Shown: positions 23,686 through 36,864 of the stretch, piece by piece
Position numbering within the stretch: the stretch's first letter is position 1
Layout: each line of letters begins with the position of its first letter
Origin: Wyeomyia smithii
Taxonomy: Eukaryota; Arthropoda; Insecta; Diptera; Culicidae
Length of the DNA: 64,000 nucleotides
Direction of reading: 5' to 3'
Assembly: GCF_029784165.1 (NCBI RefSeq)
Contig: NC_073696.1
Location: 176,314,825-176,378,824, forward strand
Made by a program: the position numbers and the translations under genes
Notes under the pieces: model-generated
Told to the model about the DNA's origin: nothing
Seen by the model: only the letters and a program-made list of their open reading frames with translations
Databases searched by the model: none

Positions 23686-24032
23686 CGCCATTTTGACCAA
23701 AAATAAGCATGTGAAATAAAACAAACAATCCTGGCATGAAGAGCTTGCATTTACGTACAGTTTCTCATTTCTCTCTGAGCGTGTTTGTCGTTGAGTAAGA
23801 GCCTCAAAAAATCCAAAATTTTAGTTGTCACCCATTAGTAAACATGGCGCAATTTATCGATAGTTTGTGAAATGAACCATTTTGTTCACACCGTTGCATA
23901 TCCATCAAACAACATAAATTACTGCTCCAAAATTCATCCCTGAATGCTCCCTTCGACATTACCTCTTTGTCTGTTGTACAAAAACAATGAGTTTTGTTTC
24001 TGGCCAGGAAATAAAAAAGCACAGATTAACTA

Positions 24033-24751
24033 GGGTATTTGTTTCATTATTCATCTCATTAAGCCAACATTCACGAAGAATGCACGGATTAAACACCAAA
24101 TTTTTACGAAATAATTGAACAAATAAACAAAATACGCTTACATGCTCTTCTGGAATCGCCCAGCATTGTATATTAAGTAAACTTAGCTAGATTTATCAGT
24201 ATGATTTTTTCGTACTAATCGAAACTGATTTGGCTACTTTTAATTTTCTTCAATGCAGTGTAAACACTGAACAGTTGAAAATTTGGAATTGTAAAAAATT
24301 ATCTCATATATTTCTGCTAATTCAAGCTTGTTTTTGGAAATTCGAGGTGAACATTTCAAAGATTAAAGTATTCTTAGTGTAGTGAGTGACTTTGTTTAGT
24401 GCTTAAAATAAAAAGTGGTCCACTAGTGATGAAAAAAACGTTGGTTGGCTGCTGGACAAGTCCCGTTGTAGCCGTGTAGAGCCCTGCGCGGATTTTGTTT
24501 TATGAGGTAGGTTATTGAAATAAATGAGTTTTCGAGTGCAGATACCCGACTATAATGTCGAATTTAGAGCTTTTAAGTAAGTTTTTGAAGATTCTACTTT
24601 ATGAGAAATCTAAAGTAAACTAAGAAGAATCCATTCCATTGATTAGTAGATAGGTTCAGTTAGAAAATATGCGTTTTTCCTGTTTTCAGTTGTGTTTTCA
24701 TGTTGTATAAGATGAATATATGGGCTGAGATGAATAATGGAACAGTTCCCC
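24033..24751. mobile_element. 719-bp TA-flanked MITE
   Basis: TA at 24031-24032 and 24752-24753. The left end is GGGTATTTGTTTCATTATTC and the right complement is GGGGAACTGTTCCATTATTC; the arms continue with CATCTCA. No transposase is visible. Confidence 0.75.
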
Positions 24752-24753
24752 TA

Positions 24754-25519
24754 TGCTTCTAAATAGTTGCACACCTTGGCCCATACGCTAACAATCAACT
24801 CCCGTACAACACTTGCGCCATATTTCTTACACACTTTCTTTTACACTTGTAAGCATTGGTAGCCTTCGCTTAGGGGGATTGTTCGCGTACCTAATTAGTT
24901 TGCTTTGATTTTTGTTCGTCTTTAATAAATGAAAAGTATTTATTTATGTACCCTTCCGAAGCTCATATCACTCAACGATTAACAGGTTTATCCTATAAAC
25001 GCAGCCACTCACCCATCATGTTGGTGTATTCTGAAACCCGGAGATGAACGAAGCTGCAAGATCAGTCTGTTTATCGATTCAGATAATCGCCTTCCTCACC
25101 TTGAAGACATGAAACCATGACTTTACCACAACAAAATGGCCGATAGAATGATTCCCAACTGTTTCGCGCCCACATTTTTCGTCGAAGCCCTTCTCATTTG
25201 CAAGTCATCTCGCTAGCCACTTGACAGATTGTGACCAAATTTTGCACATGCAAACATTACACTCTTTAATAGTTCCACTCGAAATTTAATCAATTTTTAC
25301 ACATGCAATAAAAAAGTTATACACAAAAGACGCTTATGTTCGAGTACAAACTTTACTATCATTACAACAACTTTATTCCAAGTTTGGTGGTAAAGTGTCA
25401 GCCTAGATATCTAGGAATATGATAAACGAAAGTAAACAGGTTCATTAACTCAAAGAAAACTGAGCATTCCTCGTAATCACAGTGCTTCTTACTCAAAGCT
25501 GAGTATCATCTCAAAAATA
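24754..25519. other. Non-coding stretch
   Basis: No recognisable coding sequence or repeat boundary. Confidence 0.4.
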
Positions 25520-25521
25520 TA

Positions 25522-27117
25522 CAGTGCGAGAAAGAATTATACCGTACAAAACTATCATGTATTATTACAATAATGCACAATATTATATCTATCAACATTT
25601 TATGGTGTTTGGTACAGCGTGTATTGCGCGAATAACAAACAATAGCAATCTTTGTTTACATGTTTGTACTTGGTGAATTTTAAGGTGAATTCAAACAATT
25701 TTAATTTGTAGTAGGAAATAAATATACCGTACATGTGCCTTAATCATCTTTAATCCATACAAAGTATAAAAGTTAGTATGTTTGCATGGTATATAATGAT
25801 AGCCGTCTTTAAAATTAATCTTTCTCATCTATGGAAAATAGTTTTCATAAATTCTGTACTGCTGTTCGTTTTATTTGCTGGAAATGCCGAGATGAAAAGC
25901 ATTATCTTTGGAAGAGCGAGCGAAAATCATGGCTTTCAGAGTATGTGGACTAACTATTCGCAAAATAGCTCAGGAATTGAACCGTGATAAAGGTACCATA
26001 GTGAATTTTCTCAAGGATCCTGAAAACTATGGTGTCAACAAACGATCCGGGCGTCCATCTACTTCGAATCTTCGAGATAAAAGACAAATATCTCGCCTGA
26101 CTGTTGATAAAAACTTGAGTACTGGCCAGATTAAGGCTCCAATGTCTTCTCAGTGTCTAAGAGAAGAATACTACAGATTTTGAAAGAAAATACTCACATT
26201 CAATACCAGCAACGTTTGAAAACATCGGAGCTTCTACCTCGAAACAGAACTGCGAGATTTGAGTTTGCGGAACGGGATATGTTTTGGGAGGATGAGCGGA
26301 AATCCGTCATCTTCATCGATGAGAAGAACCATGTCCTGATGGTTGCCAAATGAATTGGTGGAATATTCGCCGACAACCCGAAACTCGTCATTTCAGAAAC
26401 TTTCAGGGAGGTTCAGTTATGGTGTGGGCCGCATTCGGGCATTTCGGAAAGACACCAATTTGTTTTATTTCTCATAAAATGAATTCGGAGAAGCATGTTG
26501 ATCTGCTAGACAACGTTTTGATCAATTTTGGTTATAGTTTATGGGATGAAAATTGGAATTTCCAGCAGTACAACGCGGCGATCCACTGTTCAAAACTTAC
26601 AACATCATCTCTAACATCACGAAACATTACTGTTTTGAAATGGTCTGCTATAAGCCACGATTTAAACCCGATCGAGAATCTTTGGGGGATCTTGTCACAG
26701 TGAGCTTATGCACATGGTCGTCAGTATGAATCACTTGGACAATTGAAGACTGCTATTCAAGAAGAATGGACAATATCGATATTACTACTCTTCAATCATT
26801 GATTGTTTCTATGCCACGACGTTTGGCAGATGTTGTTGATGTCAGAGGTGGCCGTACAAAATATTAACGCTTGTTTCACGAACGAGTAGTAGAGGAAACG
26901 CAATCAATTTGAATTGTACGGTTTATTTGTTTCGTATGGATTGATTACGAAAAGCTCAAATTAAATAGCATAATGAAATTGGAATAAAATTAAATAACTT
27001 TCTGTGCTTGTATTTTAGTGTGGATAACCGCTTTCATATTATGTTTTGTATGATTTTACTCCAAAAGTAAAAATATTTAAAATTTTCGCATGTACGGTAT
27101 ATTTATGTCGCGGACTG
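25522..27117 (+). mobile_element. Full-length but inactive Tc1-type transposon
   Basis: TA at 25520-25521 and 27118-27119 flanks 1596 bp, the usual Tc1 size. Ends begin CAGTGCGAG and (complement) CAGTCCGCG and share ATACCGTACA about 18 bp in. Further copies of the ATACCGTACA word lie internally near 25725, and of its complement (as GTACGGTTTATTTG) near 26918. This gives two direct repeats per end, the IR/DR arrangement of some Tc1 elements. Confidence 0.85.
25884..26867 (+). pseudogene. Tc1-type transposase, broken
   Basis: The start is ATG at 25884 (MPR), followed at once by a TGA at 25893. The frame then continues with KALSLEERAKIMAFRVCG, the helix-turn-helix part RKIAQELNRDKGTI, and the GRPS hinge. 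Frameshifts near 26150 and 26345 move the frame. Later blocks are VIFIDEKNH (first catalytic Asp), GGSVMVWAAFG, NFQQYNAAIH, HDLNPIENLWG (catalytic Glu) and the C-terminal VDVRGGRTKY with stop at 26865. In NFQQYNAAIH the second catalytic Asp of the usual QQDNA is replaced by Tyr. A stop, two frameshifts and loss of an active-site residue make it inactive. The role in intact relatives is TA-targeted cut-and-paste transposition. Confidence 0.9.
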
Positions 27118-27280
27118 TATGTTTTTTTGCTTATTAGCCAGTAAGTTCATTTAATTTTACAACAGAATATTCACTGTGTATTTAAACCAAATACCTAATA
27201 ATAATTACATGTCAACAATGAAATATATCTGGAAATGTGAATATAGTTTCATGTCCAATGGATATAACAACAGCACAGTG

Positions 27281-28186
27281 CACAGTGGTTTAAAACGCGA
27301 AAAACGTGATCGTCAGCCTTTTGAGTATAAAAATGGCATTTAAATGCTACAGTATATTCGACAAAGTTTTTGTAGATGTTAAGGGGCATCTTTTGATGTA
27401 AATAAAATTTCGATTGATTCACCTAAAAGTGAGATAAAAATTTATTTTTTTTATTTACTTATCAAATCAAAACGAAGTCTTCAGCAAAGTTGTAGACAAT
27501 CTTATGTAGAAAAACTTTGCTGAAGACATCTTGGTTCTATCTCTTGAAAATCGACCACATACAGGTAGTTTTATACACAGACATCCTAAAAGTTTCTAAA
27601 AATCGAAAAATACCAAATAACTTTTTCTGAAGTGATTTTAGAGGCCTACTATGTTCTAGACATTTTTTCATATTAAAAAAATACATCATTCGGCCGAGCA
27701 TACCTTGGGAAAATTTTCGACTTTTTCATAGGGTTTAGGACATTTTAGACAAAAAAATGCACTTTTCCAAAATAAAATTTCTCGAAAAGCTGCAAAAAGC
27801 TGCAAAAACAACAGTCTTCACTTGGAAGACGGAGATTAGTACTAGCTTCCCCAGGTGGTTTCACTAGGTTCTTGCAGTCTCTTAAAGACTTGGGCGTGGG
27901 TGAAAAAAATAGTTTTCTTTTGTTTTTCGGCGTTTTTTCATGTTTTTTTCTTAAAAGATGTACAAAATCGAAACGAGTTTTGATTTTCCATTGAAAAGTA
28001 CGAATAGCATTATATTTACGGCTCCGTGCATTATTTGGAAAACATAATATATAGAAAAAATTGATTTTTTTCCGAAAATAATTCTTATGTCACTAGTGTA
28101 TGCAAATGCCAAATTTTTATTGACAAAATTAGCAACATTCTTTGACGTTTTTCCAATGCTTGAATTCTGAAAAGGAAATGTCAGCT
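27281..28186. mobile_element. Single arm of the large palindromic element
   Basis: Beginning with CACAGTGGTTTAAAACGC, this 906-bp segment matches the left arm at 56165-57063 almost base for base, including 'agtcttcagcaaagttgtag' and 'tcactaggttcttgcagtct'. It stops at 'tgtcagct', where the complete element continues into its centre, and is replaced by a Jockey fragment. The opposite arm is absent. A 5-bp CAGTG immediately precedes it. Confidence 0.85.
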
Positions 28187-28833
28187 TGATCTTCCTGATT
28201 TACCATCAGGTTGTGACAAATCTCTGTGTTATATGCAGTCGGCTACAAAAAAGTTTAGATATATTTTCTTCATACTTGCAGAAATGGAAGATTTCTCCTA
28301 ATGCTTCTAAAACACAGTTAATTATTTTTCCTCATAAGCCAAGAGTTTCATTTCTCAAACCCACCCATAACCACGTTATTAAGATGAACGGTGTGGTCTT
28401 AAATTGGTCTGATCAAGTTAAATACTTAGGGCTAATTTATGATAAGAATCTTACTTACAAGGAGCACATTGAAAATATCCAGTCAAAGTGCAATAAGTAT
28501 ATCAAATGTTTATATCCTCTTATCAACAGGAATTCTAGACTTTGTCTCAAGAATAAACTGTTAATTTACAAACAAATTTTTAGGCCAGCAATGTTATATG
28601 CAGTTCCCATCTGGACAAGTTGTTGTGCAACCAGGAAGAAGACACTTCAAAGGATTCAGAATAAACTTTTGAAAATGATTTTGAAGCGTCCTCCCTGGTT
28701 TAGCACGAACGAGCTACATAGGCTCACTAATGTAGAAACATTAGAAAATATGTCAAGCCAAATTATCAACAAATTCCGACAAAAATTGTTGCAATCCTCA
28801 ATTGCAACGATTAGCTCACTTTATAGTCAGTAA
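28187..28833 (+). pseudogene. Jockey-clade reverse transcriptase, C-terminal fragment
   Basis: About 215 open codons begin just downstream of the RT catalytic box. Motifs are LDIFSSYLQKWKISPNASKTQ, then VKYLGLIYDKNLTYKEHI (the usual YLG block), LYPLINRNSRLCLKNKLLIYK, IFRPAMLYAVPIWTSC and RIQNKLLKMILKRPPWFST near the end. This order is typical of Jockey/Juan elements. Catalytic motifs and everything upstream are missing; the fragment abuts the single palindrome arm exactly at 28186. The stop is TAA at 28831. A T-rich 3' region and the (AT)n tract follow. No complete product is possible. Confidence 0.8.
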
Positions 28834-28970
28834 GATAGCTTTAAGTTTATTTTAAGTTTTGTTTTATTCCTTGTTTTTTTTTTTCCTTGACAAGTAGGTT
28901 TAATAATTTTCCTACAATTACATTAACTTAACTGCGAAAGCTAATAACATTCAATAATATAAAAAAGCGT

Positions 28971-30945
<1,975 letters not shown>

Positions 30946-30949
30946 CCTT

Positions 30950-33850
30950 TCTCCTAGAAAGGTATAGCAATCACTTGCAAAACCGAAAGTATAAAAGTGC
31001 TCCAAAGGGCCGAATGGCATATATCACTCGACTCAGCTCGACGAGCTGAGCATTTTCTGTATGTGTGTGTGTATGTGTGTGTGTATGTGCAGATTTTCAT
31101 TCTCACTCACTTTTCTCAGAGATGGCTGGACCGATTTTCATGAAATTATATGCAAATGAAAGGTCTTGTTGCCCCATAAGACCCAATTGAATTTCATTGT
31201 AATCGGATTTTTAGTTTAGAGGTTATGTTTAAAAATGTGAAAATCATGAAACATCAATATCTCAGAAACTACACAACCGATTTTAACAAAATTGGTTTCA
31301 AAAGAAAGGGCTACCTATAAAACTTTCAAGTTTTGAATTTCATGAAGATTGAACGTGTGGTTCAAAAGTTATGAAAAGAAACGTGTTCTGAAGACTGTTT
31401 AATCTCACTCATGTTTCTCAGAGATGGCTGTACCGATTTTCATGAAATTAGTGTCAAATGGAAGGTCTAATTACCCCATAAGACCTTATTGAATTGTTTT
31501 GCAATCGGACTATTACTTTGCCTGTTATGTTTAAAAATGTGAAATCCAGCTATGCAAAGGAACATATTCCGAAGACTACTTGGACTCACTCACTTTTCTC
31601 AGAGATGGCCGACCCGATTTCCACAAAATTAGTGTCAAATGAATGGTCTAGCTACCTCAGAAGACCCTATTGAATTTTACTGTAATCGAACTGTAACTTC
31701 ATTTGTAATGTGCCGACTTGTGAAAATCACGAAACTTTATTATCTCAGAAACCACACAACCGATTTGATTATTATTATCAGATGAGCGGGCTAGTTAAGG
31801 GTTAACTGATGAATTATGATTGAACACGTGGTTTCAAAGTTTGGCTGCCCTATACGTTCCCATTTCATTTGATTATAATCGAGCTTAAGCAACCGTTATG
31901 TATTAAATTGTTAATAAAACAACGAAAGTCTATTATCTCAAAGATTACATGACTTATTTGAACATAACTAGTGTCATACGAACGAGTCATCTCTCAAACT
32001 TACAAATAACAAACTTCATATCGATTTGATATGTGGCTCAAATGTTATGGAAACTATACCTGCTTTGATCGATATATGTGGCCTCAACATAATTTATATG
32101 TGGTGTTGTACTATTTGAACGTTCCAAATTTATTGATTTCTTGCGATGTGTTTAAAGTCTGCAAATGCACGACGAATCGGCCATAGGATATGATCAAAGT
32201 CGAATTACAAATCGTTTGAAATGATTGGTTTTATCGAAATGACAACACCCTCGTCTTTTGGCTTCTGTACATCGCCTTAATTCTGAATATATTCATATTG
32301 GGTGATATTCTGTCATCATCAGCAGACTTTCTGGCATCAATCTGACACCGGAAATACCCATATTGGGAGGTATTTTTGGTTGTTTTCCAGAAACTAAAAG
32401 TGGTCGTTTTCAAATTCAAAGTAGTGTCCAGGGTCAATGTTTGGTTTCTATGCATCATCACGTTTACGGAAATATCCATATTGAGTATTATTCGGTCATT
32501 TCCGACTGTTGCCTATAAGTTGCCATTTAGCAATTCAAAATGGTGCCTGGCGTCAATTGTTAGCTCCTTGCATCATTCTGGTTCCAGAGATACTCATATT
32601 GGATAGTATTTGTTTATTTTAGGCTGTTTTTCACAAACCGGTAGTCGCCATCTTGGATTTCAAAATGGTATTTAGGATACTGGTTAAGGAAAAACTCATA
32701 TTGGGTGATATTTGGTCACTTTGGACTGTTTTTCAGAAGCCGAAAGTCGTCATTTTGGACTTTAAAATTGCCTGTGAAATCAATTTCTGTCATCTGGGCG
32801 TAATTCTGGTTCCGAAAACATTTATATTGAATGGTATTTGGTCATTTCCGGCTGTTTGCCAGACACCGGAAGTCAATTTTTAGCTTCTGTGCATCTTTCT
32901 GGTTCCAGAAATCCTAATATTTAATGGAAATCGTCCATTTCAGTCTGTTTTCCAGAAACCGGAAGTTGCCATCTTACAATTCAAAATGTTGTCTGAAGTC
33001 GATTTGTGGCTCCAGTGCATCATTACGGTTCCGGAAATACCCATATTGGGTGTATTTGGTCATTTGCCGCTGTTTTTCCGACACCGGAAGTCGCCATTTT
33101 GGATTTAATAATGGCATTTGGAGACAATTTCTGGATTTTAAACGGCATACTGGTTGTAGAAAAACTCATATTGGGTGGTATTTGGTCATTTCCTGCTGTT
33201 TTCAGAAACCGGAAGTTGCCATCTTAGCATTTGAAATGCTATCTGTGGTCGATTTTAGCTCCTGTGTATTATTCTAGATCCGGATATTATTATATTGGGA
33301 TATTATTATACAATCCAAAATGTTGTCTGAGGTCGATTATGGAACATATTTGCTACCACTAAAAACATTTACCTGCCAAATTTTGTTCCATTTGGTTGAT
33401 TAGTTCTCGAGATGTGCACAAATTTGTGTTTCATCCAACTATTATGGACATATTAGTTACCCCTTAAAACATCCACATGCCAAATTCGGTTTCATTTGCT
33501 TGGTTTGTTCTTGAGTTGTGCAGAAATTTATGTTTCATTTGTATGGGACCCCTCCCTTCCAGAAGAGGGAGAGGTCTCAAACTATCATAGGAACCTCTAT
33601 CGGCACCAAAAACCCCTACATACAAATTTTCACGTCGATCGGTTCGGTAGTTTTCGGGCCTATATGGGTCAGACAGACAGACTTGACTGCATTTTTATAT
33701 GTAAAAATTACAACATCAATATTTTAGAACCTACAGAGTGAATATACATTTATTGGATTGAAGCGTTCATGTAAATCTATTTTTACAAATAAAAAATTGA
33801 ATGAGAAAGGCTGGGTCTGACCGCTAGGTGGATTAATTTAGGTTTTTATT
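30950..33850 (+). mobile_element. 2.9-kb copy of a long mosquito-type repeat with internal degenerate tandem units
   Basis: The left edge contains 'cctagaaaggtatagcaatc' and 'aaaagtgctccaaagggccg'; the right edge contains 'gagaaaggctgggtctgacc' and 'gctaggtggattaat'. The inverted short copy is at 8275-9355. Inside are a (TG)n-rich tract (31058-31091), three diverged copies of a roughly 200-bp unit starting 'ctcacttttctcagagatgg' (near 31110, 31407 and 31585), and a second array at about 32340-33260. Several overlapping open frames here come from the repeat units; no catalytic motif is visible. Confidence 0.75.
32340..33260 (+). repeat. Array of about eight degenerate ~120-bp units
   Basis: Each unit carries variants of 'ggaaatacccatattggg', 'ggtcatttccggctgttt', 'ccagaaaccggaagtcgcca' and 'atttcaaaatggc'. 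CCGGAAGT, the core recognised by ETS-type factors, occurs at about 32864, 32957, 33083 and 33210, and diverged in the other units. Confidence 0.8.
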
Positions 33851-34208
33851 CAAATATCAACTAAAAAACTTGATTTAATTCATCCACTAGTATTTGGTAT
33901 TTCAAAAGCAACAGATATTATTTGTTAAATTTGATTATTGCATAAATAATAATACAACTTTTGTTAAAACCAATGGTGTATAATACAACGTGTTACTTTG
34001 TGAAATATTTTATGTGCGGCCGTGCTCTCAGCTATGTGGTTTATATATCAAGCTTGCAGAGATAAACACAATTTCGCCAATTCGCTGAATCAAATCAATG
34101 ACGCAAATTTCCAGTAACTTTTTTTTATGAATCACGAAACAGTTAGCGTTGAGCCCCCAGAAAATCAATAACTAATTCACAAATTTCTGGTTTAAGGAAT
34201 AAATGTAG

Positions 34209-34529
34209 TAATGAAGATAGAAAATTCAATAAACTGAAAAGATGATAGTAGAAACTACGAAAAATATACTTCAGCAGGTGGGACTCGAACCCACAACTAC
34301 CAATCTGCGTTCAGATGTGTTTCAGTTACACCACCGCAGAACGTTAAGGAAGTAGTTCTAGAATCGAGTTTTGTATCGCTTATCCAACTCTCGCACATCA
34401 CACATTTACTCAGTAGAGATTATTATTTATAGCTGGCTATTGTTTCAACACCCTTAGTGGCAGTTGGAATGACTTCAGTGTAGTTTCTACAATCATATTT
34501 TTAGTTAATTTAATATTCTATCTTCGTTA
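34209..34529. mobile_element. Inverted-repeat element containing a tRNA-like segment
   Basis: The left arm 34209-34258 and right arm 34480-34529 are reverse complements with mismatches and share 'gaagatag' and 'gtagaaactac'. A further copy of the left arm in inverted orientation lies at about 36050-36083, so the family extends beyond this pair. The tRNA-like sequence sits between the arms. Confidence 0.55.
34272..34345 (-). repeat. tRNA-like sequence (probably SINE-derived)
   Basis: On the minus strand the B box GGTTCGAGTCC is perfect, with a 5-bp T stem GTGGG / CCCAC, and an A-box-like TGGTGTAACTG is correctly placed. The anticodon arm ATCTG / CAGAT leaves too short a loop and the acceptor strands pair poorly, so a functional tRNA is unlikely. 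Confidence 0.5.
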
Positions 34530-36550
34530 GTCTAGTGTACACTAACACAGCCAGTACTTGAAAGGATCCTGGAAAATGATATCCACCATTTTTTTTTAAA
34601 AATGTTTTCCATACAATTTTCTTGTCAACGGCCAAGCCTATTGTGTAGCGTAATATAATATAATAAAATCTAAGATCGGGGACAATCCGTACCAACCGAT
34701 CCGTATGTAAGAAGTGATATACCTAGTTCGTTGGGAGTGATAAAGCTAAGAAAATACACTCCTTTGTTGCCCAATCTGCTGGGATGGAACATAGGTATTT
34801 CCTCCTTATGTTTGGGTTTCAAAACCAAGGATATAGCGCCTTCACTCGCTTCAACTGTTACGGTTGGAACTTGAGTACTAACTCTAGTCCTAGCATGTTA
34901 AGCTTATGGTTATAGCGTCATTACTCGCTCTCTGAAAGGAATATGGATTAGTAAATAATAATGAAGGTAATGTTTTGACAGGAAAAGACTAAACACCTAA
35001 GATACAAACAAAGTTTGATCGATTAATTATAACCATTTTCCAGATCGAATAGTTATTTGTGTTTAAAAATAACTTACCTATTGTTTTTTAGGAGAATGCA
35101 AATATGTATATGGAACAAAACAGAGTTCGAAGTTTATCTACAAAATGCCAAAACCAAGATTTAGTTGTCATGAACTTTCTCAAGCCGACCAACAAATAGA
35201 ATAAAATGAAACTGTTTATGTGCAGGAACAAACGTCCAAAAGCCAGGAAAATCACAGAACAAGAGCCTAAAATCGAGTAAAATGTGCGTAAGAACTTTCA
35301 ATAGATATTTGCTAATCTCACGCACCGAATGATGAATTCAAAACCATATTGAAAAACTATACTATACAAAAGCCGAGCGGCATATTAAGCTTTAAGGTTT
35401 CGGCCAATTTTGTCTTGTAAGTGTTAACGTGTTCAAAAATTTACGGTGCCCTACAGATTTTTTACAAAAAGCTGCAGATTTTTATACTGAAAATCTGTGA
35501 AATTGTTTTCGGAATACAAAATGAAGCTTTGAATGTGTCAACCCTGCTCACAAGCGCAAAATAAATCGTCGAAACCTAGTGAGAATAAAGATGTTTTCTT
35601 CCGGTTGATCTTTTCTTCCTTAAAAATCAAAGAAAAAGCTCACAAGAAAATGTCAAATACTTATCTTTTGATTCACTTCTTTTCTTTGACCAATGGTATC
35701 AGTGCGAAAAGCGTCTTCCTGCACTCCCGCTTTTGCTGCTTCTCGAGTTCACCTTGCACTCACACGGATTCATGGTAAGCACTCGCGGAAAAACGCGCTC
35801 CGCCACCGAAATAAAAGGCTACTCCCAGGAATCATCACTGACCAGAGAAACAAAAATGACCGCACCAAACTTTGTTTCTCTATATATGATCTTGATTAAC
35901 CACAACTCCGTTGCCCGTAAAGCAGGAACAAACTCAACAATCCACCAATGAAAATGGCATTTATCACTTTTTTCCGAAAAAATTTTCAATATCCAAACTG
36001 ACAGGAAAAAAACCATCCGTTCGCGTCCATGGTTTACTTCGATCCATCGTAATTTAATATTCTATCTTCATTACTACATTTACTTCTTGAACCAAACATT
36101 TAAAATAGCATGAGCTTTGCATAGTCATAAAAAGAAAAGTTATTTTTATAAAAAACTTTACGAGTGAAGTGTGAATCTGTCTTGCGTTTGTGAACCTTCG
36201 TCTCCTAAGTTTTCCTTGATAGGAATTGAATGAGCCCATTGTTTTCATCCTTGTATGAAAGTGTTTTAAGTACTTAAATAATGAGCTTGATCGGTTTATG
36301 CGAATGTTGTTTTTACCGATGCGGAGTACAAATTAACAAAACTGTGTATTTTATTAAATTTTGTGCTATAAGTTAATTTATGTATTTTAAAAACCAATAT
36401 TCGTCGGGATTTCTTGAATTTCTTTTGAAGAAAAAATACAAAAATTTTTTTTCCAAATTACCTAAATTTTCAGAAAAAAATGTAAAATTCAAACAAATTT
36501 CCTGAAAACTTGTATATTAATAAAATTTGTAAACATAATATTTTTTTTCG
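34530..36550. other. Non-coding stretch
   Basis: Apart from the inverted-repeat arm at 36050-36083, nothing is recognised. Overlapping plus-strand frames at 35533-35951 have no domain and conflict with one another. Confidence 0.4.
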
Positions 36551-36813
36551 GACTCATGACAGAACCGCAGCGCTTTTTTAATCGGTCAAATCGCGAACTT
36601 TTTTTTCTGGTGATACGGTGAACATGGTAGCTTGTGTACCACTAGTGTCTAATTGAAAAAGCTTTTTTTGTGTGAAATCAAGTGCTTTAGGTGATCTAGT
36701 GCTAGTGATCCGACGGCCAAATTGGTTATCTCAACGGATAAGTAGAAGTGTCTTTGCATGCTTTTGATTTATTCTGTTTTTTATTGATTTAATTTGTGCC
36801 AGCGCCGATCACC

Positions 36814-36834
36814 GCGTCTATGTCACATAGACGC
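36814..36834. other. Perfect 9-bp hairpin in the retrotransposon 5' region
   Basis: GCGTCTATG and CATAGACGC are separated by TCA. The position, about 30 bp ahead of the open ORF1 frame, suggests a possible RNA structure in the leader; function is not known. Confidence 0.6.
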
Positions 36835-36864
36835 TACGGCTGCTGATTGAAATTTCATTGTTGA

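Larger units (their letters stand above)
22422..23835 (-). mobile_element. ITmD37E-like mariner relic with another element nested inside
   Basis: TA at 22420-22421 and 23836-23837 flanks inverted ends of about 28 bp sharing GGGTGACAACTAAAATTT. On the minus strand the coding remnants listed below run from near 23685 to near 22450. After removal of the nested 891-bp element the length is about 520 bp, so the middle of the transposase gene has also been deleted. Confidence 0.8.
22255..24030. repeat. Diverged relative of the 24033-24751 element, split by a mariner insertion
   Basis: Sequence at 22270-22419 ('cattattcattcccgtaagc' onward) aligns with 24046-24170, and the alignment resumes at 23838 ('gtaaacatggcgcaatttat') against 24177 onward. 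The break coincides with the TA-flanked mariner relative at 22422-23835. The outer ends of this copy are too diverged to place exactly. Confidence 0.5.

Noticed and set aside
32231..33741. Several 65-117-codon frames on both strands
   Set aside because: They follow the degenerate tandem units of the long repeat, overlap in several phases and show no domain.
34272..34345. Functional tRNA gene on the minus strand
   Set aside because: The B box is perfect, but the anticodon loop is too short and the acceptor stem does not pair.
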